Shown piece after piece: positions 20,801 to 28,754 of a stretch of DNA of 64,000 bases. The first letter of the stretch is position 1. The number at the start of each line of letters is the position of its first letter. The translations under genes were made by a program, and so were the position numbers. The notes under the pieces are model-generated. The model ran no database searches and was not told where the DNA came from. It worked only from the letters and a program-made list of their open reading frames with translations. Location of the stretch: NCBI GenBank assembly GCA_022813625.1, contig JAKLMB010000015.1, positions 1-64,000 on the forward strand. Reading direction: 5' to 3'. This stretch comes from Aaosphaeria pasadenensis. Its lineage: Eukaryota; Ascomycota; Dothideomycetes; Pleosporales.

Positions 20801-21137
20801 TCGTAAGGCCCGAGTTTTCAAAGCATTCATACGCTATTTCCAGAAGAAGTCGCTGCTGAGGGTCTGTTCTCTGGGCTTCTTCTTCTGTCAGAGAAAACAT
20901 AGATGTGTCGAAGCATCCAGGATCTTCCTCCAGGAAATACCCGTGCTGAGACTTTATAGCACCCTTTTCACCCAATGCATCGCCAAAGCCCTCGTTATTA
21001 TATCGGCTCTTTGGGACCGGACCACGCATATCGCGGCCGTCTCGAAGTGCTTCCCACAACTTCTCTGCGCTGTTGACATTGCCTGGAAGCCTCAATGCAA
21101 GGCCGCATATGGCGATTGGTTTTCGGGTTTGGCTCAT
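14826..21137 (-). CDS. reducing polyketide synthase, KS-AT-DH-cMT-KR-ACP
   Basis: Single exon, 2103 residues; a complete iterative type I synthase without an enoylreductase. KS: active Cys175 in IKTGCSATL, His310 (ECHGTGT), His345 (NFGHSEG). AT: FSGQGAQWAQMG near 519-530 and Ser609 in GHSSG. DH: His920 in LVDHKVTGDVVYP and Asp1089 in TVIDGSLQ. C-methyltransferase: EVGAGTGGS at 1351-1359. KR: TGGLGGLG at 1725-1732, Tyr1863 in SNYNAAN. ACP: Ser2055 in LDSLMAIEL. No thioesterase or reductase release domain is present. Usual highly reducing synthases are ~2400-2600 residues, and the missing length is the ER. The stretch 1530-1700 between MT and KR is the structural half of KR, not an ER. Expected product: a C-methylated, partly unsaturated chain released spontaneously (pyrone-like) or by a partner. 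It is divergent from the 7TM gene, with five further cluster genes to the right. Confidence 0.96.
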   Translation of the reverse strand: MSQTRKPIAICGLALRLPGNVNSAEKLWEALRDGRDMRGPVPKSRYNNEGFGDALGEKGAIKSQHGYFLEEDPGCFDTSMFSLTEEEAQRTDPQQRLLLEIAYECFENSGLTRYRGSTTGTYIGTFGEDWLYSQAKEDQHSGGYILGGQADLMLANRVSYEYDLHGPSMVIKTGCSATLVALHEACRALQLGDCSGALVAGSNLILGPTLTAAMASEGILSPEGSCKSFSAEADGFARGEAVVAVYITMLDRAAQENLPIRAVIANTGVNSNGRSASILQPNMNAQADLIRRVYADINLKPDRTAYVECHGTGTPTGDPIEVTAVGEVFGTQGVMIGSLKPNFGHSEGCSGLSSLIKSIVMLEKSMIVPNIKFETPNPKIDFQRYKLRVPQRPDPWPRNRDFRISINSFGIGGTNAHLIVEHPFSYVAEFQEIPRSPMETPRLLLMSAATSSALHDSIYRVKEYAQTHPGLLSDLEYTLSHHREHHRLRTFAVQGNDLEFRAAPVLKTSPKGLSITMVFSGQGAQWAQMGLDLLNNPVFNKSIEAMDSILKTLIHPPKWSIKHQLQAAHEVSMINEAEISQPICTALQIALIDMLASVGVKPNAVVGHSSGEIAAAYASGAISKEESIITAYYRGFILKNYGPKGAMAAIGLGATQTYGFLRPGVNIACENSPSSTTISGDRQTILEIVEQITNENEAIMAQTLKVDVPYHSHYLDNLAPTYLNLLNCELKHQNLDRKRLLTTMYSSVKPEDRVTVEVLTPEYWVANLLSPVKFDSAIKQALRAHNQSVLVEIGPHSTLRGPLREICSHQNIMFQYCSTLNRHSSGMHNLLTALGTLFQHGVEINWDKIIPKRSVLTNISPYPWNHSKRFWYESRLSKSWKSRRFGHHELLGLRVTSTTDIDPVWRVMLSIEAVPWLVDHKVTGDVVYPFACYASMAGEAFRQISGNNQGFSIRHMEVTTAMVLNVEEPVEVVTSLRRCKSESAVPSENTFHFSVSSYSMSTWVEHCTGQVGPSGNRKTLQQSNDNLSRKVEIKAWYAALARLGLSYGATFRRVQELSTSTTNTVAAGCISHPPDARTGAYIVHPTVIDGSLQIGLAALTKGLVRNFAQSQMPTHIERLEIFQGSPMMQCTASCSEGDSAVLISASGIDGEPCFLLQGLRLKEAPHNTEIDKRGDHHGGARLHWVPDCRFQETSSLIKSPDTSVKDRQTIEELSMLCIIDSISRVRDMTPKKDHLLKYRAWLEWVAEEAFDERHPVLRDTVHVATLSPEERQARIEALYKCALESSTMASFAEGIFRVYSNIQDLFTGQVDILELLLRENTLGKIYDAVSFDYSRLVEAYADQKSDLRILEVGAGTGGSTELILRGLQPIGEFSRYGRYTFSDISAGFFPTARERFAAATNMDFMVFDISKDPLEQGFKHDSYDLIIAANVVHATPSLSQTLQHLELLLAHGGRLLLTEFCTLFRAPNYIYGNFSGWWLGDADNRQWEPYVDVSRWDDELKSVGLSGATDVILDADEPWHYCATIISQKPVPVSSFGNEISILCAHSDSHANQRLIQELRDENHDPQIVQFGRELPTSGDIIVLHDLESRFFANLSTENLRYFQRLCRMERKPNILWIMPPFQISCVDPDGSQSIGFIRTARSELDLPITTLEIDQNADNFVHHVREVLRETRKQPACENLHPDREYAVHNDAIHVGRYRPFSVEHEPSLEQPLVLNSNASYLLTGGLGGLGRTISTWLVEHGARQLIFLSPNAGKKPEDKDLFIELNSMGCEVLVRQGFAQNATDISRAKDAASFPIRGVLHLSMQLRDGPVLELTHEDWQSVVAPKVEGAWNLHRQLSELDFFVMTSSLGTVFQQVGQSNYNAANTFLESFCQYRHSLGLPASVLNVCPIEDVGYVAMNSVARQKLRSQGHWFLDERALLKFLELSIRHSSCSGPWLNGNHKSSSWSNSSQIVMGLRSEIPLDHPSNHASWRFDRRMGLYHNIVAERNSINAAERDDVGNFVSRAANLPSLLRDSSSSEYLASVVGKKIFSFLMREEEDVDVTVSLAEVRLDSLMAIELRRWYKQILGVDISVLEILSSGTIAGLGELAAKALQKRFDETG

Positions 21138-21814
21138 CCCGTTACGAATGTTGAGTTGAATGTTCTCTGGGTCGGTTTACTGGTGGTTGAGCGATTCAGA
21201 TCAGGTTAACGTGTTTTGAGAGGCCTGGTCTATGATGAAATCTTTGGCACCAGATACAATAGAATAAAGTAGCGCGATTGCGTCCAGAACTGTGTTTTAG
21301 GTATCTGGAATCTGGTATGTTCCACGAATTGTACTTAGATTCGATATACCCTACACAACGCTGGTCGACGAATTGCTCAACATTATATCTCAGGCGCATG
21401 GGTATATCGTGTTACATTGTGTTGATCAAGTGCAGAAAATCATCATTGGCTGCGATATGTTACAATACCCTATCCCCACATATTCAGATAGTTGAGTAAC
21501 ATTTGGGGCCAAAAGGCAACCTTTTGCCTTTATTCGTGAAACGATAAGCAGTCGCCTATTTACTTGGAATGTAATCATCTAGCTACCTACGTGGGCATTG
21601 GCCATGCATAGATTAAACTGCAGCGAAGTGCGTGGGCGCGTCAGCAATGTGCACCCATCCCAATCATTTGCCATACACACCAACTTGTGGCATCGGACAC
21701 CGAGGTGAACACCAATCAGCTTGAGCGTAACCTGGTGTGACTTCGAGCCGTATCGTACCTATTATCGCAACGCTGCCTCTCTCATCGCGGCGACTCCATC
21801 TTCACAACGGCGCG
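21138..21814. promoter_or_regulatory. bidirectional promoter, PKS / 7TM gene
   Basis: 677 bp between the PKS start (minus) and the 7TM start (plus). It contains a CGG-N3-CCG element (21694-21702, listed separately). The shared upstream region implies the two genes may be co-expressed. Confidence 0.6.
21694..21702 (+). promoter_or_regulatory. CGG-N3-CCG element, site 1
   Basis: CGGACACCG followed by A. Inverted CGG triplets with fixed spacing are the usual target of Zn2Cys6 regulators. The same extended form (CGGMCACCGA) recurs before the BBE oxidase gene. The cluster Zn2Cys6 protein is the natural candidate to bind it; this is an inference. Confidence 0.4.
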
Positions 21815-23186
21815 ATGGCAAGCCAAAACTCTTCGTTTAGCCCATACGCGATTGCTGCAGGGAAACTTCCTCCCAATATCTCGCACCATGATCGTTATTC
21901 TTCCTACAATGGTGTGCCGATGACAGCAGTTCTAGCCGTTATCGCCGCCTTCGCCATCGTCTTTTACGGCATTCGTCTTCATGTTAGGTTCAATATTATG
22001 AAGAAACTAGGATGGGATGACTGTGAGTCTTTCGTACCGAGTGCAACACTACCAGCCTGGAAAATTGTTACTGATGTCCACAGTGGTGTGCACATTCGCA
22101 CTGGTGACTGCTCTGCCTTTTCTTTCGGCCATAAGAGGAATTATCTAACTTTCAAAAGATTGGAGTCCTCATGAATCTTTCATGCTTTGGGATAGGTGCA
22201 TAACACAGCAGCCTTCAAACAATCGCCCAGCTGACCTCTTTACAGCCAGCGTATCTGGACCTCTTGGGAAACACATGTGGAATATAACACTGGCAGACTT
22301 CCTCGGTAACAACTTCGTCGTTGTAAGGAGTTTCCACCCAAGCTCGATATCTTGACGCTGACTGACTATCGCATAGACGAGCTACATCATGCAGGTCACC
22401 ATGACTCCAACCATGGGTTTTATCAAGCTCGCGATCTTTCTCTGTTACTACGAATTTTTCTGGGCCTTGGATTGGTGTCGCATAGCCATCTATACCTTTG
22501 CTTCTCTCAGCAGCGCATTCTATCTTTCTCTCACTGTCGTACAGTTTTACTTCATGACGGCTCGCAAAGGGGAAACATTGGCCAAACATTTTGCAGGAGA
22601 TATGGCCGCTCGCGTAACGCATATTGCGATCCCGACCACCGCCGCCGGGCTTGCGATTGACATAATCCTCCTACTGATCCCGCTGGTAGCCATTTTCCAG
22701 GTTCAAATGCCCAAGAAACAGAAGATTCGGTCGGCCTCAGTCTTCTTGGTCGGTATAGTGTAGGTTTATAGGTGCTTAAAACTATACTGGAAGATACTGA
22801 ACCCGAATAGAGCTATAATAGGTTCCATATTGAGTCTGGTGTTCAAACTCAAGACTTACGGAAACCTCGATCTAACCTACCACCTCATACTGGTAAATTT
22901 CTTCATGTACGCTCCTCGTTCTTCCAGCTTCATACTCTATTCTAGTTTATTACTAACCAAATACAGATGCTCTGAGATGAGCTTAGGCATTTGTATTGCA
23001 TCAATGCCCTTCTTCTTCCGCGCGTTGAAGCATCACAAAGCCAGATTGAGCTCCATGGCAATTAGCTTCCCATCGGTGCGACCACAGTTCATGACAAGAC
23101 ATCCGTCACAATCGGATCCTGCGAGTTCAGGACGAAGTTCGGAATCAGAGGAGAAAAAGGAAATCGTTCAAACTTCTGAGGTATGA
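21815..23186 (+). CDS. 7TM fungal rhodopsin-domain (PTH11/SAT4-type) membrane protein
   Basis: Seven exons with closing phases give 346 residues: 21815-22022, 22084-22103, 22159-22195, 22246-22322, 22377-22759, 22811-22906, 22967-23186. Introns are 50-61 bp, and the last has a TACTAAC branch. The protein shows an N-terminal extracellular stretch, then hydrophobic helices such as VLAVIAAFAIVFYGIRL, the WDD signature after helix 2, the GKHMWN loop, VQFYF, IDIILLLIPLV, and FKLKTYGNLDLTYHLIL followed by EMSLGICIASMPFFFRAL. These match the fungal 'rhodopsin domain' family common next to fungal biosynthetic genes. It has no retinal lysine chemistry to point to. The Ser/Glu/Lys-rich tail is cytoplasmic. 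Its role in the cluster is unknown; sensing or membrane-bound catalysis are both proposed for the family. Confidence 0.85.
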
Positions 23187-23734
23187 GCAGATGCTCAGAA
23201 TACCAACAGTAGTTCGTTGCGGAGACAGGCCAGGTGCTAGAGATTGAAGGTGGAGAATTGCAGATTCTATCGAGCCTATAATGGCAATATCCAGTTACAA
23301 TTGACAATTTATGGATAAGCCCAGATGCTATCATTATCTACAGTATTACGGGAACCATTCTTCGGATTTTTGTTTGTAGCCTCTCCACAGTTGACATTCA
23401 CCGATTTGTTAACACCACAGTTCCTGTGCATATGCTACGTTAAGATTGTAGTATTTCTAATATATGTTCTATGTACGATGAAATAGAATCGATTGAGGCT
23501 AGTTCTGCATTGCTTTTCCCATTGTCGTATGCGCAATGGATAATTTCTATTCTAGGCAAGACGGGCTGTGCATTGCCTTATCCCACAGGGGCTGATTGAT
23601 CTGTTCAGTTTCCGGCCACCGACCAGCATTTCCAAGTATTGGGCATCCCTGTTGATTATACACGCTAACCTGAAGGGTAGAATGGAATGCGCCGTTCGAG
23701 TAGGCAGGTATCTCAGTAGTCATATAAATAATTG
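23187..23734. promoter_or_regulatory. intergenic / upstream region of the BBE oxidase
   Basis: 548 bp between the 7TM stop and the oxidase start in the same orientation. A CGG-N3-CCG element lies at 23613-23621, about 115 bp before the ATG. A TATAA-like segment occurs near 23722. Confidence 0.45.
23613..23621 (+). promoter_or_regulatory. CGG-N3-CCG element, site 2
   Basis: CGGCCACCG followed by A. It differs from site 1 in the PKS promoter by one base over ten positions. Candidate site for the cluster regulator. Confidence 0.4.
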
Positions 23735-25499
23735 ATGAAGATTCTCAAGAACTCCTCCAATATACTCCAAAAATCTATGGCGCCCCGCCTTCTCTTGATA
23801 GCCCGCGCTTTTATTCTCGCAGAGATGATGGCCTATAGTGTTGGTGGAACCTTGATTTCGGGACTACAGGCGTTGAATCTGTCTTCTGGCACACAAATTG
23901 AACTCCCATCGAATCATACGGAAAGATGGTCAAGCTACCGCGCACCGAGCTACAGTGCTATTGTCAAACCTTCTACAGATGAGGACGTTGCTGCGATAGT
24001 AGGTGTGCTTCTTTTTCAAGAGCTCCGTGACTGAAATGCGTCTGATCTACCGTCTGACAAGTAGATTTCCACAAATACCAAAACTCCATTTCTTACGACT
24101 GGTGGGGGCCATGGTTTCAGCACCACTCTAGAACGACTGCGTGATGGTATCAGCATCGATCTGTCTAACTTCCGAGATGTTAAGCTGGATACCGCCAGAA
24201 ATACATTGACCATCGGTGGTGCAGTCCGCTTTGAAGACATCATAGGACCGCTGGGCGATGGCAAGAAACAACTTCGTATGTTCTGCAATTGATATTAGAA
24301 AAGATGTAGATGCTAACTGTATGAAGCCATCGGATCGGAGAATTGTGTAGGCATGGTGAGTAACCTTGCATGCCACAAAACATAGATGAATTACTGACGC
24401 TCATCAAACCTCAAGGTAGGAGCAGCACTTGGAGGGGGCGTCAGTCGATACAACGGTTTGCATGGCATGTTATTGGACACACTTTTGAGCGTTAAAATGG
24501 TTACAGCTTCTGGTGAGATCATCTACGTATCAAATACTACCAACGCAGATCTCTTTTGGGGACTACGTGGCGCTGGCTTCCACTTCGGGACGATTTTGGA
24601 GGCAACCTTTTCAGTTTTTGACCAATCCCCGGAACAGGTGCTGCTTGCAGATTTTCTCTTTGCACCGAATGCTAGTAAAACCATTCTCGATTATTACAAG
24701 ACATTCGACAATGTATTACCGGCAGAGCTGTCCTTTGTCTCGCTCTCACTCAATGCTCCTACACTTGGTGGGGTGAGTAGACCATTTCTTCATCCCGGAA
24801 CATTGCTCATTCTATTCAGTCGATTATTCTTGTCAATGCCGTGTATACGGGCCCCCGCGAAGAAGGCGAAAGATATCTGCAGCCTCTTTTGCAAGCATCG
24901 CCTTTAAGACAGAATCTGACCATGGTTCCCTGGGCATCCGTCAATGCCGCTTCATTCTTCGCGATTGAGGGTCCAGGTTTTCATTGCCCGACCGGAAACG
25001 TGCACAACGTCTATGGCAGTGCCGTCCATACTTTCGACGTTCCAACATTTCAGACTTTCTATGAAAACTACGACGCATTGATCCAATCTCCAGAGCTAGC
25101 AGGCACTGTTTACTTTATCGAGATGTTCCCGAAACAGGCCGTTGAGCAAGTTCCTCCTGAAGCTACAGCATATCCATGGCGCAACATCACAACCCACCTG
25201 TACGTCACCTCGCGCTCACCAATGATGTATGTTGACAGAGAGTCAGGCTATTTAATTTCGCATACAACGTGACTACGGAACTTGATGAAAGAATCAACGG
25301 CTTTGCTAGGCAGGCGCGCGACAATTTCACAGCAGTGAGTGGGTTCGACCCACCGCAACTATATGTATTATACGGCCACGGCGATGAAGATCCTACCACC
25401 CTGTATTCTGCCGCAAATTTGCCACGTCTCAGAGACTTGAAGGCCAAGTGGGACCCGTCAAATGCGTATGGATATAATTATCCACTACACGATATCTGA
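23735..25499 (+). CDS. BBE-type FAD-dependent oxidoreductase (secreted)
   Basis: Six exons with closing phases give 497 residues: 23735-23998, 24065-24275, 24327-24355, 24416-24772, 24820-25199, 25247-25499. A second possible start is Met at 23777. The family comprises berberine-bridge-like oxidases with an FAD_binding_4 fold. TTGGGHG carries the histidine expected to bind FAD covalently, and GAALGGGVSRYNGLHG is the second FAD contact. GLRGAGFHFG, the substrate domain, and a C-terminal BBE segment (FARQAR ... KWDPSNAYGYNYPL) follow. An N-terminal hydrophobic stretch and many NxT/S sites suggest passage through the secretory route. Homologous oxidases in polyketide clusters do oxidative cyclisation or alcohol oxidation (solanapyrone synthase is a known case). 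The fifth intron (GTACGT donor, 47 bp) must be removed to keep frame; without it the gene appears broken at 25258. Confidence 0.9.
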
Positions 25500-25696
25500 G
25501 AAGCAGTGTTGGTCGGAGCGGAGATTAGAGATAGTTGCTTTCAAATGTTAGTCTTCAACAATAGCATCAAAAAGCATATAGTGACCATTGCGTGGCGGAT
25601 AGATACAATGGTGGCTATAGCAAAATCCAAGTAGCACATATATTGTTGTGCATCTGAGTAACGACTACGTACATAGTTACGAGAGTCCACCAATCA

Positions 25697-26537
25697 TCAA
25701 TCCATGGGAGCATAGTCTTCTGCTTTTAGTATGCTCGATCCGATCTTCTGAAGATCGTTTCCCCACAGTGTTTCTTGGCTGACACCGCGCAAGCCCTGTT
25801 CAATCATAGCAGCCGCCAGCTCCGAGACATGCACCCATGGTGTGGATCCGAATTGCGCCCAGATACTCGTCAAAGCTTCGCTCTTGGGATGACCAGGCCC
25901 CTCAATTCCACCCGGCTTGGTTATAGCAATCTCTACCGCAGGTGCGTGTTTTCCAGCGAAATCAATAACCGCATTCTCAACGCGGCCCTGATTATTACAG
26001 TCAGAGAGTGTGACAATGAGTGAATAGTAAACAACTTACGCGCATAAGGCGATAGTCTTGTAGAAATGGTAGAGTTTTGGTTTGGTCGCGCTCTACAGTC
26101 ACGCCTGATGTGTAGACAAAGCGGAAAGGCTTTTCGGCCACAGAAGTCATGCTTTGAAGGCCATTGACGGTGTAATCGTGGCAGATCTTGGTCACCTCTT
26201 CGAAGTCCGCATCCTTGGACTTGGTGGGAGTAACTGCAAGAGTCCTGATAACAGTTGGCGTGACGCGACAAGTGTGGAATGAATTTTGCTCGACTCACCA
26301 GACACAAGCATTCACACCTTTCAGTTGCTCCAAGACTTGTTCTGGGTACTGTTGCCCCCAGTCCTCTAGAATGATAGACTTTAACTTCGACGTGTCTGCC
26401 TCGGATGCGGTGTGATTCGGTACTGGAACCTCTTTGCGAGCAAGTGCCACGACTGAAGTGATGGACTTGTTCTGTAGAGCTAGTCTAATGACTTCTTGCC
26501 CAACAAATCCGGTAGCTCCTGTGACTACGAGCTTCAT
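25697..26537 (-). CDS. NmrA/epimerase-like NAD(P)-binding reductase
   Basis: Three exons (26537-26299, 26244-26040, 25987-25697; introns 54 and 52 bp) encode 244 residues. The N-terminus VVTGATGFVGQEVI is an atypical-SDR Rossmann motif (TGATGFVG). The middle YTSGVTVERDQT strand and the C-terminal ITKPGGIEGPG segment are typical of small nucleoside-diphosphate-sugar-epimerase-like or NmrA-like fungal proteins. The catalytic Tyr-x3-Lys of classical SDRs is not evident, as is usual for this group. Its position within the cluster, convergent with the FAD oxidase and divergent from the dioxygenase, suggests a reductive or isomerising tailoring step. The substrate is unknown. Confidence 0.87.
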
Positions 26538-27168
26538 CTTTGATAATTGTAGGTGGCTTGAGTCTGACAGTGGTAAGGTCGGGCTCCAGGTATTGCGCAG
26601 ATATAAGTGAATTGTAGAAGTAGATGGTTCTGCGTAGGCTACACTTGAAAACAGTCACACGGAATTCTAGTAGGCTGGAATGGCAGACAAGGCAACAATT
26701 TCTCGGGCAAGCGTTCGATCCGCTTCCCGTTTGCAGCCACGCCGCAGCCGTGCTTACTGCCTATGCAATATGTAGGGAAATTGTGAGCCGATCGACAATA
26801 ACGTAGGGTTACACGGTGACGTCAGGTCCGACCTCAAAAGGCAAGACTACGCAACATAGCAACGGAGCAAGAAGGCAAGAAGTAAATAAGGCAAACAAGC
26901 CACGATAAGGATCATGCACAGTTGTATTGGTTTGGTATCAGGACGTTGAGTAGAGCCAGTAAAGTAGGAGTACAGGCAGTAAGACACACAGCCTGGTATG
27001 AGAATGCTGCAGTTATTTAACCATGCACACATTGGTACAGAAACAGTGTAATAGATACAGGGCTGATAATATGCTTATTTACTTTGCTTGAGCTTGCACG
27101 GCCCTAGCTTTTGTCTCCTGTCCTACTGCTTATCTGCTGTGTTTACCTCTTTTACAATTTACTTCAAC
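26538..27168. promoter_or_regulatory. bidirectional promoter, reductase / dioxygenase
   Basis: 631 bp between divergent starts. A perfect CRE-type palindrome TGACGTCA (26817-26824), the consensus for ATF/CREB bZIP factors, is the only clear element. No CGG-N3-CCG site like those of the other cluster promoters was seen. Confidence 0.5.
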
Positions 27169-28365
27169 ATGCCATCAAGCGAGCAAAATGAGGCCCTCCA
27201 ACAAGCTGGAACATTTGATGCCAAAGTCTTCTACCCCGCCAACTTCCTACCTGACGTGCCTACAATCGCATTGGAGAAGTTTTCGCTCGCTCTTTTGCTC
27301 AACAATGACAAGGATGAAGCACAAAGGCTATTCAACACATGCCGCACCACTGGGTTCTTTTATCTCGACATGCTAGATCATCCCACGGGTCGCCGCTTGT
27401 GGCGCAGTGCTTGCAACCTGCATCAAATAGGGCGAGAAAGGTTCAGAGATACATCGATTGAGAAAAAGATGGAGTATAAAACCAGGCCTGGGGTAAGGGT
27501 TTTTGATCGTGGGTGAGTCCAACCGGCCAACCAACCAGTTTCCAATAGATAACAGCGCTGATCATATAATCATAGATATTTGATGCGCAGCGCCTATGCT
27601 GGACAGCAGAACGCTGACTTGGAAATTGTGAACATCCCTCAAAGTGAATTTTTCGGGACAAAGGACGATGCCGGCGCGGGACTCCCGGGGTGGTTCTCTG
27701 AAGAGGATCAGAGCGATTTCAAAACAGCGATGGAGTGCGGAAATTCTGTCGCGCGGGGAATCCTTTCGGTCCTCGAGAAGAAACTCGATATACCTCGTGA
27801 TTCTCTCGCCAGCCTACATAGCCTCACGGACGATTCGGGAGACTTCGTTCGCATTCTTCGTTACGGAGGCGTACCTCCTTCCACTGTCGACGAGCCAGAA
27901 GGCTTTCCACCTCACCGAGACGCAATGAGCATAGCGATCCTGTTCAACTGGCTCGGTGGGCTGCAGATACCGAGTTCGGAAGCCGAGGTCAATGGCTACG
28001 TTGTCAAAGACGAGGACTGGCGCTGGGTCAAGCCGGAAGCTGGATATGCAATCGTTAATCTTGGGGACGCCATGGCTATTTTCTCTAATAACCTTCTAAA
28101 GTCCCAAATTCATCGTGTAGTTAAAGCCCCGGGGGATCAGCGACAACATGATAGACTGAGTATCATTGTTGCAACGCGTCCCAAAAATACGTGTATGATG
28201 AAGCCGTTCGAGAGCTCTATTATACCACCCAACGAGAGCACCGAGGTGCCGATTACAAGTTTGGAATGGGGGTACAATGTGGTCTCAAAGATACGACAAC
28301 GAGCTGTTGCAAGAGGTGCTACTGATTTAGACAACATTGTCAATCCTGGGAACGGGGGGAAATAG
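27169..28365 (+). CDS. 2-oxoglutarate/Fe(II)-dependent dioxygenase (IPNS-like)
   Basis: Two exons (27169-27512, 27576-28365; 63 bp intron) encode 377 residues. The protein has a DIOX_N-like N-terminal half and a jelly-roll C-terminal half. Iron ligands are His228 and Asp230 (PPHRDAMS) and His294 (QIHRVV); Arg308 and Ser310 in DRLSIIV bind 2-oxoglutarate. These enzymes hydroxylate, desaturate or cyclise small molecules. In this cluster it is a likely late tailoring oxidase. The open frame extends upstream without ATG, so the Met at 27169 decides the start. The tail after residue 330 lacks known motifs. Confidence 0.92.
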
Positions 28366-28751
28366 TAGCTTCATCATACGGTATACAGGTGGAATTCAAC
28401 TGTTGGACGCTATGAGAAGAACGAAAATCTAAACTCACTCCCCCTATTGTTAAGTCTCTAGTCTGCTTAGTACTTGTGCTAGATCATATATGCAACTACC
28501 AGCAGGTTTACGACAAGCCTCTGAGCGATTAAGGTTTACATGCACTCGTTTACAGCTCAACGACTTCTATACAACATCTAATTGAAGGGCAGAGTGTGAA
28601 GCGACGACCTTGTGAGATTATCTGGAATGACAGCACGCGTGGGCTTTGTGAATCTGCCAGCTCCTCTTGCTAAAATTTAGGGTGAGATGAGATAGATTAC
28701 CAGATTCAAGTACGAAAGGTTGTGAATGTAGTTCCCAGGAGCTATGGTAGC
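28366..28751. other. intergenic, dioxygenase / regulator tail-to-tail
   Basis: Convergent 3' ends. The right half is copy C of the dispersed repeat; nothing else was recognised. Confidence 0.5.
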
Positions 28752-28754
28752 TTA
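28602..28754 (+). repeat. dispersed repeat, copy C
   Basis: About 150 bp aligning with copy A over nearly its full length, from CGACGACCTTGTGAGAT through CTCTTGCTAAAATTTAGGG to CCCAGGAGCTATGGTA. It runs into the stop codon of the Zn2Cys6 gene (28752-28754). It keeps G/C where copy A has A/T. Confidence 0.75.

Noticed and set aside
25225..25246. A 20-nt intron (GTATGT ... CAG) or frameshift in the BBE oxidase
   Set aside because: A normal 47 bp intron with donor GTACGT at 25200 and the same acceptor keeps frame and restores the conserved THLLFNFAYN segment.
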